This document shows positions 35,386 to 46,827 of a DNA stretch of 64,000 nucleotides, piece by piece. The stretch spans positions 61,931,211 to 61,995,210 of the forward strand of contig CM063113.1 of the NCBI GenBank assembly GCA_031841125.1, written 5' to 3'. The stretch comes from Acanthococcus lagerstroemiae. Taxonomy: Eukaryota > Arthropoda > Insecta > Hemiptera > Eriococcidae. The stretch's first letter is position 1. Each line of letters starts with the position of its first letter. Below the pieces are notes generated by a model that was given only the letters and a program-made list of their open reading frames with translations, was not told where the DNA came from and made no database searches. Position numbers and translations under genes: made by a program.

Positions 35386-35814
35386 TCAGAGCTTCTTCGA
35401 AAGTTTTTGGGAGAACAGGGTAATGCTTTTTCCTTCAATCATATATATCGATCTGCGAATTAACTTGAAATCCTCGTGCTGCAAGTGAGTGCTTCCATCG
35501 TTGTGTTGCAGTTCTGCTCGTATCACTTTGGATGGGCGTACATGCAAATCATCTTCAGCTTTCCTCTTAACAGCACTCTTCACAATCTCGCGATTCATTG
35601 TACGATCATTTAGGGCGGTATGCTGATGTATGTTGCGCATTGAAATCACTTTGTCACCACGATCTAATGTTAGAGTAGCTGTACACTTCTTATTCGTACA
35701 ACGATACAGAATATCTTCATTTTTCAGCGTTCTATACTCACGAAATTTGTAATTTTCTACGCTTACACACTTCTTACTGCGAAGAGTTTCAAACACAGAA
35801 ATTGGAACATCCAT
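35386..35814 (-). CDS. MULE transposase, N-terminal FLYWCH zinc-finger part
   Basis: A 142-codon frame from ATG at 35814. Residues about 14-65 match a FLYWCH/WRKY-GCM1-like zinc finger: ENYKFREYRTL, then Cys39-x4-Cys44 (YRCTNKKC) and His63-x-His65 (IHQH). A basic linker (VKRKAEDD, then KVIRAEL) follows, and then RRSIYMIEGK, typical of the segment just before the transposase core. Past about 35432 this frame becomes meaningless (its last ~15 residues), while the adjacent frame carries the expected continuation. This domain probably binds the terminal repeats. Confidence 0.82.
   Translation of the reverse strand: MDVPISVFETLRSKKCVSVENYKFREYRTLKNEDILYRCTNKKCTATLTLDRGDKVISMRNIHQHTALNDRTMNREIVKSAVKRKAEDDLHVRPSKVIRAELQHNDGSTHLQHEDFKLIRRSIYMIEGKSITLFSQKLSKKL
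35427..35431 (-). other. frameshift position within the MULE transposase
   Basis: Five T (A5 on the coding strand). Coding similarity passes from the 35814 frame to the 35371 frame here. It could be a real one-base deletion or a homopolymer assembly error. Confidence 0.7.
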
Positions 35815-36085
35815 TACGACAACTTTAACGTTACAGCAGTGCGACGAACATGAACGAACTGATTATGCTCATTCACGTGTGCTGTATCAATTACCTATTA
35901 TAATATCTACATTTGCTGATATCTATTGCAGATAATCACCCATTCACTGAATCTTTAAAAGATAGGATACATGTATGTCATTGTGTGTGCGCAAACGAGT
36001 TGTAGCCGCTATTACTAACCTATGCGCAAACTACCTGTACCTGCTCAGATCATTTTTGGCATTTGTGCGCAAACGAGTTACGGCC

Positions 36086-36093
36086 TTAAGCTC
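36086..36093. repeat. right 8-bp target-site duplication of the MULE
   Basis: TTAAGCTC, identical to 34159-34166. Confidence 0.85.
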
Positions 36094-38990
36094 CTTGATT
36101 TTCCAGTTCAAGATACTCAGAATTTAATAAGAGGTGCCTGTGAGCCAGTATTATAAAAATTGGTTAAAATTATCGACGGTTTACTGGTAGTTATTTTTAA
36201 CCAAGTTTTATAATACTGGCCCTAAATGAAACAATGAGTACGAGGCAGATTAAAATATTGGTTACTGGCCTTCTTTTTTACAACTGTTATCCTAATTAAG
36301 GAGAGCGGGGGGAGATTAAAGATGAAGCCGAAAGGTACAAGCGACGTTGTATAATAATTTGGGATAAACCTTATCCTGCAAAAATCCGCTTTATTTTCTC
36401 TTTTCTGCGAGAAGAACTTCAGTGTTACAAATGTAGGTTATAGAGAAGAGAACCAAAAAAAAAAGATCTTGAAAAGAGCTGGAGGTCCACCAATTTTGCA
36501 ATTTTATAGTGAAAAAATATCGAATAAACTACCAAAATTGTTAATTTTTCGTCGTTGTGTGTGAATATCCTATAAGATGCTCGATTTATATTCGATTCAG
36601 GTCCCAAAATGAAAATTTCATCCTTCAAAAGACAAAACTGAGTTGGTTTAAAAAATCAAAGTAAATATCGGAGTAAACATTTTTGAATTTCTGATTTCGA
36701 AAAATGCACTAGAATTTTGATTCAATTCTGATTTAGCCGAAAAATGTGAAATTATTCTTTCGAGATGAGAAAAAACCAACTGGAAGTAGGAATTCAGAGA
36801 ATTGACCAAAGTAAAACTTTTTTGGGTTATGTACGTATTTCGATTATCCCATTAGATTTTGTATCTAAACGTCACAACGGAAATTAATGATTATTTTATT
36901 TTTAATACTAGAATTCGAAGTTAGTTTCATACACGTCGTTGGGAAGTCGATATCAAATGGAGTACAAGTCTTGGAAAAGATTAAATCTCCTCCCCCCACC
37001 CCGTTGTCACACAGTGGGTCGGAACACGGCTTGAAATGGGTAAACATTATTTGGACTGAGAAAGCGATGAACTGAATCTGAATTCGGGGTTTCAGACAAT
37101 GCGTCAAAAGACTGCTTGAGATGATCCAAACTGACTCAGTCTAGAGAATCGGGGAAAATATCTGTCAAAATTAGGGAATTTTGAATTTCGCATCACATTT
37201 TTATTGACTGCAAAGAAAAATACCACTTTATGTTCTGTTGTTTCATTTTGTGTGTTGAGTATGGTACGCGTATAATTTTTTCCCCATGGGGCGATCTTGG
37301 GTGCGTTGCCGACTGTGATCTCGAACTAATTTTTCATGTTCTTATTTCGAGCATTATTTCTTGGTGGTATTGACTACGCCGATACCAAACATATTCGAGT
37401 CATCGAGAAATTGGATTCGCGTTCGCACACATTCTCTGTCGGAGTTTCATTGATTCACCTGATAATAGTATCCGGTCTTTATTTGTATTTTTTAAAATAG
37501 TTTTTTGATTTATTTTTACGTTTTTGATCGTTATCATCTTTCCTAGTGAAATAAGAGAATATACTCATCTCATAATCGTGTCTTATGTATGAGTGTATTC
37601 TTGGGTAGTAGGATTGACTCAAGTCGCTTATTTGTTTCCCTTTTTAAGTATTCTTTTAGGTACATTAGGTTTCAAGTTTCTTACATCCTAACTTGTTCTA
37701 AGAGCTCCCTCGTGTTCCACATATCACAACCCTGATCTGGTTCGGTATATTGTTGTTCCCCCAAGTCTCTTTGCAGTATCTTCGTGCCCTAGCTTTTATG
37801 CTGGTGTTCAGGTGTTTTATTTTGTAAAATACTTTTCTTTTTTTTTCTTTTTTAAAAGAAATGAGAAAATAAGATTGAAATCTAATTTCAGTTTAGGTAT
37901 TTTCTTTTACACAAATACTTTGTTTTTCTTTACTTCGGAAGAAAATGAAAAATTCGAATTTCAATGTTAGAAGTCACCATCACACAAACTGTTGAAACCC
38001 TTGTGCGAAGCAAAACTTTCAGCAAAACATACTGCGTTATCGGAGCTACAGTTGTTTAAATAACGAATAAGGATCATCGAAATTCAAAATTGGAAACTTG
38101 AAAAATATAAGGTGTTTCCATGGTGGGTGATTTGAAGTACTGTATTCGTATTTCCCTTCTGGCTTCATTTGCAATATTGAAATGTATGTGTAAAATGTTC
38201 ACTTCTTATTGTGAAATCTTATTTGTGGTCACTCAGATCAGAGTCGCATTACAAATTTAATGTGATAATCAAAACAATAAATGACTAAAGTAATCCATAT
38301 TTCGGTAGTTTTTCCTAGCTTTTGATCAAATTAAACATACTTATTTTGGGTAGTGTTCTGCGATTTTCTGTGCGGCCTAGGAAAGAGAAATCTCAGTTTT
38401 TCCCAAGAATTTGTAAATTTTTCTTCACAAAAGCTTCATACATAACGTACGTGAAGATGACATAGGAAAAAATCATAACTTCTTCATTTTTACAGTGGAA
38501 TTTGGATTTCAGGGGCCCAAGTCGGAAATTTGATGCAATGGTTGGAATTAGCAAAAGAAAATCTATTTCAGTAACGTTTCTATTATTTTTTTTTTTCTTG
38601 ACCCGAGTCCATTCCCGATGTTCTCCAAGTACTTGTATTCCAATCGAGATAAATTTTTCAATTATGTGCTTCGATACTTTGTTTGATTTTCTAGCTCAAG
38701 TTAACTTCTGCTTGGATTCGATTGATATGAGGCGAATCCTCACATTCTTCCTCGCATGAAAACGCATAAATCGAAACGACTCGATATAATATTGATGTAA
38801 TCAGCTTAATTAAACTAAATAAGGATTACAGTTTCCGTACTGATCACTTTCACTGAAATTGGTCAGCGCGTTTTCGCGCAATTATCCTCTCCAGCATGGT
38901 CATTCACTACGGCTTCGGCCAGCTACATTAGTAGTTCTAAAGTAAAATGGGGGGGGGGTGAAATAATTACCTTGTTAAGCATGCTGATAG
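36094..38990. other. non-coding, AT-rich
   Basis: No gene is recognised. Weak forms of the dispersed degenerate repeat occur near 36.6-37.1 kb. A G run lies at 38949-38958. The 85-codon frame at 38502 follows a tttttacag acceptor-like tract (about 38495), but it is Phe/Leu-rich and ends without a donor, so it is not called. Confidence 0.4.
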
Positions 38991-39484
38991 CACATCACCA
39001 TGCAGCCTCCAGGCAAAGAATTTGCTGAACAAAACGAGTCATAGCGAAAGAGTTTCTGTGATTTACGTATAATCATGTTTTGAATAACATAGAAGTGCCG
39101 TTTGCATTGCGATTTTGCGCTGTTATGACGTTCGCAACCGAAACGTTTAATAAATTGCCTACCCGATTTGCCGTAAATATTATAGTTTATCAAATCAGAA
39201 TTTATTATACCAAGTTGTTTCGATCATTGTGTTTCTACAAGTAGAATTTTCAACACTTTGCCCTCTTAAATAATGAAATATGAGTTTTGGCATCCACCCC
39301 CGAGCCAGATTAAATATCTGACGAAATGTTTGCAGTCAGCGGCCCCCCCAAAAAACCTACGTAGATAGTTTGTTCGATGTGTTTTTATTTGAAATTTTTA
39401 TGTTGATGAACGGGTGAAAAATTGAAGAATTTCCTGAAGAAAATAAGCCATTCATCTCTTGCCGGTGGAAGGAAAATGGTCGCC
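38991..39484 (-). repeat. ~500-bp repeat, right (minus) copy
   Basis: Inverted partner of 31866-32389. On the minus strand it contains an open stretch of about 72 codons (NIYGKSGRQFIKRFGCERHN and onward) that is interrupted by stops in the left copy, so it may be the relic of a transposon protein. That protein is not recognised. The outer boundary is ggtcgcc at 39478-39484 and the inner boundary is cacatcacc at 38991. Confidence 0.75.
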
Positions 39485-39609
39485 AGCTTATTTGCCTTGT
39501 TGCATACCATCTTGTAAGAATACGCTCTTATTGTTACAGTTTTCCTGATTAAAATTAGGGATGGGGGCACAGCCCGCAGTTGCGTTTGTAATGCTTGTTG
39601 ATTCCTGGC

Positions 39610-39622
39610 CTCGAACCATTAT
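39610..39622. repeat. left 13-bp target-site duplication of SINE
   Basis: CTCGAACCATTAT, repeated exactly at 40023-40035. Confidence 0.85.
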
Positions 39623-40022
39623 GTTAATGTTGTGGGAGAGGTGGTGGTTACACCGAGTGCTCAGACTTCAATGTCCATTGCACTATGCCTCTAACGTGTT
39701 GAGCCATATGTAGTAGCGCCAGGTTGCTTTCTACATTGTCCGTGTAGTACTGCGCCAACTTCACTAGCCGGGTTATTATAACCCTGAGTTCCGTTGGAGC
39801 ACTCCCACCGACGCTCCGGCCAGTTAACAGCGTTTAGATACTGGTAACAGATTGCGTGCTTTTCCATTACCTCTGCTGCTAACTGTTGCGCCTCGGTACG
39901 TCCCAGGTAATAGTTGTACAATGCACGTAGACATTACCTGAAACGCTGGCTGTAGCAGTATTCGAACTCGGGACTTTTGGATTTCAAAAGCCGCCATTCT
40001 TACCGCTACGCCACCGAGGCGA
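39623..40022 (-). mobile_element. 400-bp tRNA-headed SINE with perfect target duplications
   Basis: On the minus strand the element begins cgcctcggtggcgtagcgg (A-box-like) and has a B box (gagttcgaatac) about 45 bases later, a tRNA-type promoter head. The ~325-base body is unrelated to the head and ends ctctcccacaacattaac without a poly-A tail. The element is bounded by identical 13-bp repeats, so it moved by target-primed reverse transcription. The tail probably mimics a partner LINE's 3' end. The short frames inside are not genes. Confidence 0.85.
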
Positions 40023-40035
40023 CTCGAACCATTAT
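40023..40035. repeat. right 13-bp target-site duplication of SINE
   Basis: CTCGAACCATTAT, identical to 39610-39622. Confidence 0.85.
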
Positions 40036-43000
40036 AGGGCAAAGCGTTTAATTTGTTTGCTGGGTAAAATTTCTTCGACAATCTGTGACTACATCTCATG
40101 CAAATGCACCAAATACGTGATTATATACTCGCCATGAGTCTATTGGACAGTAGCGAAGAGATTACGCGTTTGAACCGATGTCATATTTTGGACCTTTAAT
40201 GTGAGTCCTTTCTGTGAGGAGAAAGCTTAAAAAATGTTATATTCTAGAAATATAAGTACTGGTAAATCTATGTATTCGCAGCCAAAGTAGTACTAGCGTG
40301 GTAATAAAAAAATTAAAAAAAGTATTTCTTGTATTTTTTTGCTTTTCCGGGTAAATTTCCAGTATAATAATATTCTCGGTACTCCGACGTTATTTTTGAT
40401 CGAATTCGTTAGACTCGTTTCTCATGGCTTGTTTTTCGAACTGATTCCGCAGCACTTTTACTCTCTGTGTGGTAATGGCATACGTAAGAATTTTACTCTC
40501 TCGACCTGGCCAGTTCCCTGAATAATGCAGACGTGTTCGAATTTCTCGCTGGTGAAAGTTGTACGAGACAGTTATTGCGTATTCGCCTGTGTTAATAAAA
40601 TTGCATACGAGACTGTCGCTAACACAATAACTTGGTTCCAGATATAGCAACAGTAGCGCAGCGACAGGCTGAATACGATGTTTACTTTACGCAAAAACAA
40701 CCTGCCGCGAGCATGTCTAGCTCGACATAAAAGGAACGGTTGAGAGAACAAAGTCGCTATATTTTTTCGTATTCGTAGATAGAGAAAAGCTAGTCTAAAA
40801 TACAGACGTGGAATTTCTCTTCTACAACTTCGTGAGAAAGGAGGAAATAGGAAACAAGGAGCATAATATTGATGTGTAAACGATGTAAATTGCGATCATT
40901 TCGAAGATTAGTGAAGAGTAAAGGCAATTTTATGTGTGAAAAACTTGAGTAAGAATAATCGAGTGATTATCAACATCGTGAAATTGCATTAGGAAGCCTT
41001 AGCTCCCAAGAGCGCTCGAAGAACCCCTTTCATTTCAGAACCAGATTATATCTCCATTCTCTGAATACACCCGGTAGAAAAACAGCCACATACAGTAAGC
41101 TCGTTGAAAATGAATTATTTGAAATATGGAGCTTAAACTCCTCCCTTTGAAAACACTCTTTGTTCTTGTCTCCTGAATTAGGATGAAGTACCCCTATACA
41201 TTCGGGAACCTAGATAATTACATACGTACGTATGTATGATATGTATTATGTGTATCGTTATGTAGGTCAATGATTTTTATGAACTCGCATATTTTTATAT
41301 CCATTGTTTATGGTGGGCATCGAAGTTACGAAACATGAAATTTCCTGAAACATTAGCTCCTGTTCTGCGCGCATACTTCCGCGTATTTAAGTGATTAATG
41401 CACATTTGCGCGTATTTAGTCCTTTTTAGCGCATATATTTTCAGTACTTTACATTCGGCAACTTTTATTTTGTAAAAAGGAAATTTTGAAAAATTTCCTG
41501 TAAAACTTTGAAAAATTATGTAAATTTATCCAAAAATTACCGGAATATTTCGGCGTATGTTGTTTTCAGCGCATAGTCTCGCATGCTTCAAGATTTTATT
41601 GCACGTGTTTTCCATTTTAAGCGTATAAAAATCCTTACCGTAATCACTAGCAGGGTCCTTATTGTAAAAATTTTTTCAGAACCTTACTCTCGTCCCAAAA
41701 AGTTGGTCCAAATAACTCGAAGAATCTCACAGGATGGTGGGACCCTGTCGGATAATACTAACCCGTGTCTCATGGAGATCAAAGCTCAGCTTTTGTGGTC
41801 AAAATTGGTGGTCAAGCATGACGAATACCGAAAACTGAAAATCTTCGTATATTCATTTTTGTTCCCTATGCAAAATTTTAAAATTTCGATTTACCCTTCT
41901 GATCTATAATTGGACATTCTTCTCGAGTGCGAGGCAAATAGATGAAGAATAGGCGTAGCGTGAATGACCTAAATAGTAGAAGGTAACATATTTACGCAGA
42001 ATATTTTCATCCGTATTGCAGTTTCATTGCATAAATATTGAGTGGTATTTACAACCGCAAGTAAATTAATTAATAAATAAAGAATAAATAAAAATGATTA
42101 TTATGAAATATATAGATCTCAAAAAAGTAATGTTACGCATTGTCCTTACAATGTTTGAGATAGAAATTTGAAAAAGAAAATCGATTTCACGTAGTTTGAG
42201 TACTTTCGCCTCCGGACTTGATGATGTTATCTTTGAACTCGAACCACGTGAAAGTTGTAAAAGTTTATTGTAAAATTTCAGCTCACTTAAATCAATTGCA
42301 GGTGACTACAGTATTGGATAACACCATTTCACGTTAGACACACAGCCTTCTCTGTCTGAATGGTTCGATTTGGACCAGTTATAGATTTGATTCCTCCTCC
42401 TGCCAGTTTTGTGTGGAATATTTCCGCTTCATTACTGAATTAAAACGCTCGGAACCGATAGACACGACTCGATTTAAAAAAAGAAAAAAAATGTATACAA
42501 AATGTAATAAACATTGCGATCATTGACTGCATGAGGAGGTTCCACTGCGTTTGCCTAAACAGAAAGGTGTGTCATTAGAAGGTTCATTTCAGACCTCCAG
42601 AAAAGCGTATCTTAGAACTGTATACATAATACATATTTCTAAGTTTGTTCATTAACCAAATAGTGAATAATATCGGACCTGGAATCAAGCGAAGATATGT
42701 AGTTACCTCCTATTTGTAAAGCTAAACGATTGAGATAACTGAGTTCTTGAACGCTCGTTCCTGGGCATTGCTAAATATTTTTGGGGAAAATATAATCGGA
42801 AGTTAAAAGGAAATGCGTTTTGTAGTCACGAAAAATAGACTTGCATGCTAAATTTTGAACAGCAGATTAATAGGGTACAACGTCAATTCTGATAGAAATG
42901 CACGCTAATTCGTGAACACCAGTACATCGTATATTACAGCTAGGATGTCACAATATGCATTAGTTCGATAAAAATTTTGTGTTAGTGCGAATGGCTGTCC

Positions 43001-43230
43001 TCCCATAACTGTTGAAAGCCTTCAGAATTTCACAGTTAAAGAAGGTGAATGAAAAAATTTTGACGATTTTAAGATTGTTCATTACGGTATATGGACGATA
43101 ACATTACACCTGAAAATTCGAGCTGCAGCGGTACCTGTTCTCATTTCCCGAAACACCTGATATGCAAACACTCTCTAGGTATGAAAATAAGGACGCACCA
43201 AGTGGACGTTCCCATGGAAGCGAAGTCCAT
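40036..43230. other. non-coding
   Basis: CpG-richer around 40390-40760. At 41340-41620 there are degenerate gcgcatattt/gcgtattta words. The 108-codon plus frame at 41583-41909 has a moderately coding-like centre but no acceptor, donor or domain, and is not called. The rest is AT-rich unique sequence. Confidence 0.35.
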
Positions 43231-43560
43231 CAGGGACGTACCGAAGAGTTTTTCCTTGAGGAGGGGGGGGGGGAATTGTGAAAGTCCCAACTGACTTAAC
43301 TCAGAATTCCCGAGTATAAAGGCAAAAAGAAAAGACCTTTTGAGTTGTTGAATTTTTCTAACTGACTCAATTCAAACTTCGCAAGTATCAAAGCAAAAGA
43401 AGAAAAGCCGTTTGACTTATTGGGTTTTCCCAACTTCCCAACTCAATTCCCAAGTATCAAAGCAAAAACAAAAAACCTTTTGAACTTGTTGGATTTTTCC
43501 AACTCGCCTGCCTGACTGAAATGGTAAATTTTCCCAACTGCTGAATGAAAGAGAGGGGGG
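43231..43560 (+). mobile_element. hAT-like MITE, right end lost
   Basis: Starts cagggacgtaccgaagag and runs through three related ~95-base segments (aactgactcaa, cgcaagtatcaaagcaaaa, cttttgagttgttggattttt). It is the reverse complement of the complete copy at 46836-47204, but the expected inverted right terminus is missing after about 43560, where a 10-G run and unrelated sequence follow. It carries no coding capacity. Confidence 0.7.
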
Positions 43561-45634
43561 GGGGTCTGGCAAAAGCGAGGAGAGCTCTTTTAGTCGTAGA
43601 TTAATTCATTACACGGTACTTTCATGTTTATTTTCATCTCGACGTAGATTTTTTCATCGTTATTTAATAAGTACAACGTGATAATATTTTTAATATCGTG
43701 CTGATCGATCAGTTTGGCGTGATTCTGATAATTTAACGTGAATATTTTCATTAAATGGGCAAATTTTTTTAGCATTTTTGCCTATTTCTTGAAGCGCGCG
43801 GTTGAATCCATCCCAATATGTTTCCGCAACATTTGCTACGACCGTTTATTGTACGAAAAATTTTGTTAGCTGTGTGACTGGTAGTGTGGACAGAAAAGCG
43901 CAGTGACACGAAATAATCCATAATTTAGAAATGGTCCGTGTAGTGCTGCCGATCATTCGGCGTTCTGTAATCGGCCTATCAATTTCCGATGTCGAGGAAC
44001 TTTTTCGTTTCTGTTACCTCTCGTGAACCAGTGTAGTTGAATGTGGATGTGGGTGAGGGTGATGGTGAGGGTGCTCACGTTCACTCGATACTCGGGTGCG
44101 CGCACGTCGATGGCGGTTGCCGTTGGTAGTTGCTCGTGGTCGCATTCGACGCGTTAACGGAGTTGGTAAATTTGTCTGCCAGGTGACCCGACGGCCAACC
44201 TCTCCGCGTCATTATTAATCGTTTAATGCGGCGTCGCGTAAATGTGCCCGCCAGCCTGATATTCCTCTGCTCGATTCGCTATACACGCCATAAATATGCG
44301 TGTCGATTTGTAAAGTATTAACAAATAGATCGGCATAATAGCGCGGTAATGAGCGTGCTGCAATTCGCAGCTGAGATGATCAAAAAATATACGCGTATGT
44401 CAGTATAACGCAGTCATTTTCTCGTCGTTTTTTTTCCTTCGCATTTTCCTTTCTTCTTCAGCAATAGGCGTACGCGCGTATGCAAAGAAAGTGAGAAAAA
44501 GGCGGAGACGCGCGAGGCGGTTTTATTTTACGATTCGGATTTCTTGTACATGAGATGGGAGAAGGGCACCATGAGGGACTGAGATAGAAAAGTTTACGAA
44601 CGTGTTTCTGTGCGAAGTACCAACGACACGGCGAGTATGGACCCCGGAATGAGTGTGGAAAAGGCGAACGTTGTCTCATACGTGAAAAATGAGCAATGTG
44701 TTTATGTCATATGCATGAGCGCTTTTTAGAAAATGAGTTTTAAAGCTCGCGTAATACCAGATAGACAGAGAAGCAGATAGAGGGAGTGAGAAAGAGTCGC
44801 CAACAAAAAAAGAAGAAGGCGCTGCTCCGGTTGAAAAAAATAACCACCGAAAAGAAAAATCGGGGAAAACTTGTGGGAAAAGAAGAGCACGAGATTAAAG
44901 GCGAACGTGAAAGAGAGACGAAACAAAAAGAAAAGTAGGCCCCCAGCGAAAAGCAAGAAGAATAATCAATCTTTGCCTCGATACGCGTCTCGTCGCGACT
45001 AAAAACTAAATTTACTCTCGCGTGCGACAAATTGGGTCGCCGATCTCGGGACGAATGAGGCGAACCTTGTATTCAGCGGAAGCGATGAACGGGTCACACA
45101 CTCGGACTTGGTTGCTCGCCAGTGGACATTCAGCCGTCACGAGAACCCGAGTGGTTTGTTATACTCGTACTTAGTTTTTGGTGACTCGACGTGTTGCCAC
45201 TTCATGCGGGCTCTTTTCTTGGGAACATAAATCGTAATGTCTGACTATCAGAATAACGAGAATGGTTTTCGCGAAAATGGTCATAACAGTGTGCCTAACA
45301 AACCACGCACGTGCGGCCTACGGGCGTGGCCAGACTTTTTTCCAGAACGATAAGGCAATTTCAGTTGGTAAAACCCTTTTCCAGGACAGGCGAGACGATT
45401 TTTTTTAAAGCAAATGTTCACATTTTTTGAAAATTTAACTCCTTTTCTCCTTTGGTAGTAAAGGTGCTTAATTTCGACAATTTCATCATTTTCGAGTAGT
45501 ACGGTGTACCCTGTACTCACACTCACGCCCTATCTAGAGATATGAAATTGTAAACCAAAAGTCAGACAGAAAATTCTTAACAAATCGCCCAGAAATAAAC
45601 ACTATGTACCGTTTGGTAGAGTCAAAAGTCTCGA
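43561..45634. other. non-coding; CpG-rich unique block
   Basis: About 43950-44720 and 44990-45240 are CpG-rich and transposon-free, with homeodomain-type core words (attattaatcgtttaatg near 44211). At 44750-44960 there is a purine-rich tract. It may be an enhancer or promoter-type region. The open frames are composition artefacts. Confidence 0.25.
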
Positions 45635-45646
45635 CGATACCTAATG
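45635..45646. repeat. left 12-bp target-site duplication of mini-SINE
   Basis: CGATACCTAATG, identical to 45755-45766. Confidence 0.85.
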
Positions 45647-45754
45647 TTTGGTGGAGCGTATGGCGATGGTATGCCAAAGTGGCTCCTCAGACTCCGCACC
45701 CCTGGTCTCGGAATCTACCCTTTCGAGTATCGCATTAGTGACTAGAGGGGGCAG
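45647..45754 (+). mobile_element. 108-bp SINE-like element with 12-bp target duplications, copy C
   Basis: Starts tttggtggagcgtatggcg and ends gactagagggggcag. A-box-like tggcgatgg and B-box-like ctttcgagtatc lie about 60 bases apart, as in polymerase-III-driven retroposons. Perfect 12-bp direct repeats flank it. There is no A-rich tail. Two diverged copies are at 30311-30410 and about 53451-53540. It is probably a very short SINE or a retroposed small RNA. Confidence 0.75.
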
Positions 45755-45766
45755 CGATACCTAATG
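45755..45766. repeat. right 12-bp target-site duplication of mini-SINE
   Basis: CGATACCTAATG, identical to 45635-45646. Confidence 0.85.
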
Positions 45767-46620
45767 GGGTTTGAAAAATGTAATAAAATCTTAACGAGTG
45801 TAGTTAGTGTTGAAAAGTCTCATCACACTAGTCATAGCTGATATTCTACGAACGTCTTAGTTAGATTTACAAGCCCTATAATAAACATTCGCAGAGTTTT
45901 GACAAGTCACTATAAATCTTGACAATGTTAACAGCGTGTTAGCTGAATCTTAAGAAATCTTGTCTGGGTCTGAAAGAGTCTTAACAAACACTAAATGAAG
46001 ATCTAGGAAGCTGTAATCAGTACATATAACAGGGTCTCCGAAGCGTTTTAAAAAGCGCGACCGAATCTTATGAGCCCTGATAATTCTTAGAAAGTTATAA
46101 AAAAATAATTCGCTAGAACGAAATGAATGTTCATGTTTGTCTGAGAACTTTGGGAACTTCTGTCAAGTAACACGGATTATCAACAATTATTACTTCGCTG
46201 GCGTATTATTTTAGTTTAATTTGTCTGAAGTTAAAGTCTGGTCCAGTTGAAAAACATAATTTTTAGTCTTTATCAATTACATGTTGGATAAATAACTATT
46301 ACCTGTAAAAATTCCAGAAATCGCAAATAGTAAAATTGGATTTTCTAATAAGGGGCATTTGAATAAATTTCTTCAATGCTGTCCAATATTCAACAAAAAA
46401 TATGTTCAAGTTGATTGGTTTATAGGCTTTTAGGTGACGTTGCGTTGCCTAGTTACCCAACTCATCTTGAACAGTTTTACTATACTGTCGGCATCAGATA
46501 TCGACGCATTTCAGTTTTTAATTATTTCCCCGGCAAATTAATGTTCTTTAATTAAGGTTTGTACGGCTAATTACTATTTTTACTTTTCCAGTTTTCTACG
46601 GTAGGCCCCACCCACGTTCG
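45767..46620. other. non-coding; diffuse degenerate repeat
   Basis: At 45780-46080 words such as aatcttaacaag and agtcttaacaaa recur, like 1540-1850. The rest is AT-rich unique sequence. Confidence 0.35.
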
Positions 46621-46754
46621 AGATGCGCAAAATACTACAAGTTACCAAGGTAACTAAAGGGGAACAAGGGTAATCTGAGGGTAATTCGAGGGTAACAAAT
46701 GGGCAACTTTCCGCGGGTAACTGGGTAACCGAGGGTAACTGATTGCGCATCGGG
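46621..46754. mobile_element. GGTAACT-rich MITE-like element, single copy
   Basis: Starts gatgcgcaaaata and ends gattgcgcatcggg (inverted ends), with interior gggtaac/aagggtaatctgaggg words. Same family as the tandem pair at 26812-27065. Confidence 0.6.
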
Positions 46755-46827
46755 TTACACCCTTATACATAGCTTATAACATTGCTGAAACGCTTCGATG
46801 TTCTCCTGTTGAAAGTTGCTGAAGCCC

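Larger units (their letters stand above)
34167..36085 (-). mobile_element. Mutator-like (MULE) DNA transposon, Phantom-like, nearly intact
   Basis: A 1,919-bp element bounded by a perfect 8-bp duplication (TTAAGCTC). Its ends start GGC(T/C)G(C/T)AA and share GTTTGCGCACA. The subterminal regions repeat aactcgtttgcgcac: at 34172, 34226 and 34270 on the left, and in inverse orientation at 35987, about 36021 (partial) and 36065 on the right. The interior holds a minus-strand transposase with an N-terminal FLYWCH zinc finger and a MULE DDE core, interrupted by a single frameshift. MULE family members duplicate 8-10 bp of target, and FLYWCH-bearing members are known in insects. Intact ends and an almost open gene suggest recent activity. 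Confidence 0.88.

Noticed and set aside
39955..40022. tRNA gene on the minus strand
   Set aside because: It lies exactly at the 5' end of a 400-bp unit with 13-bp target duplications, so it is a SINE promoter.
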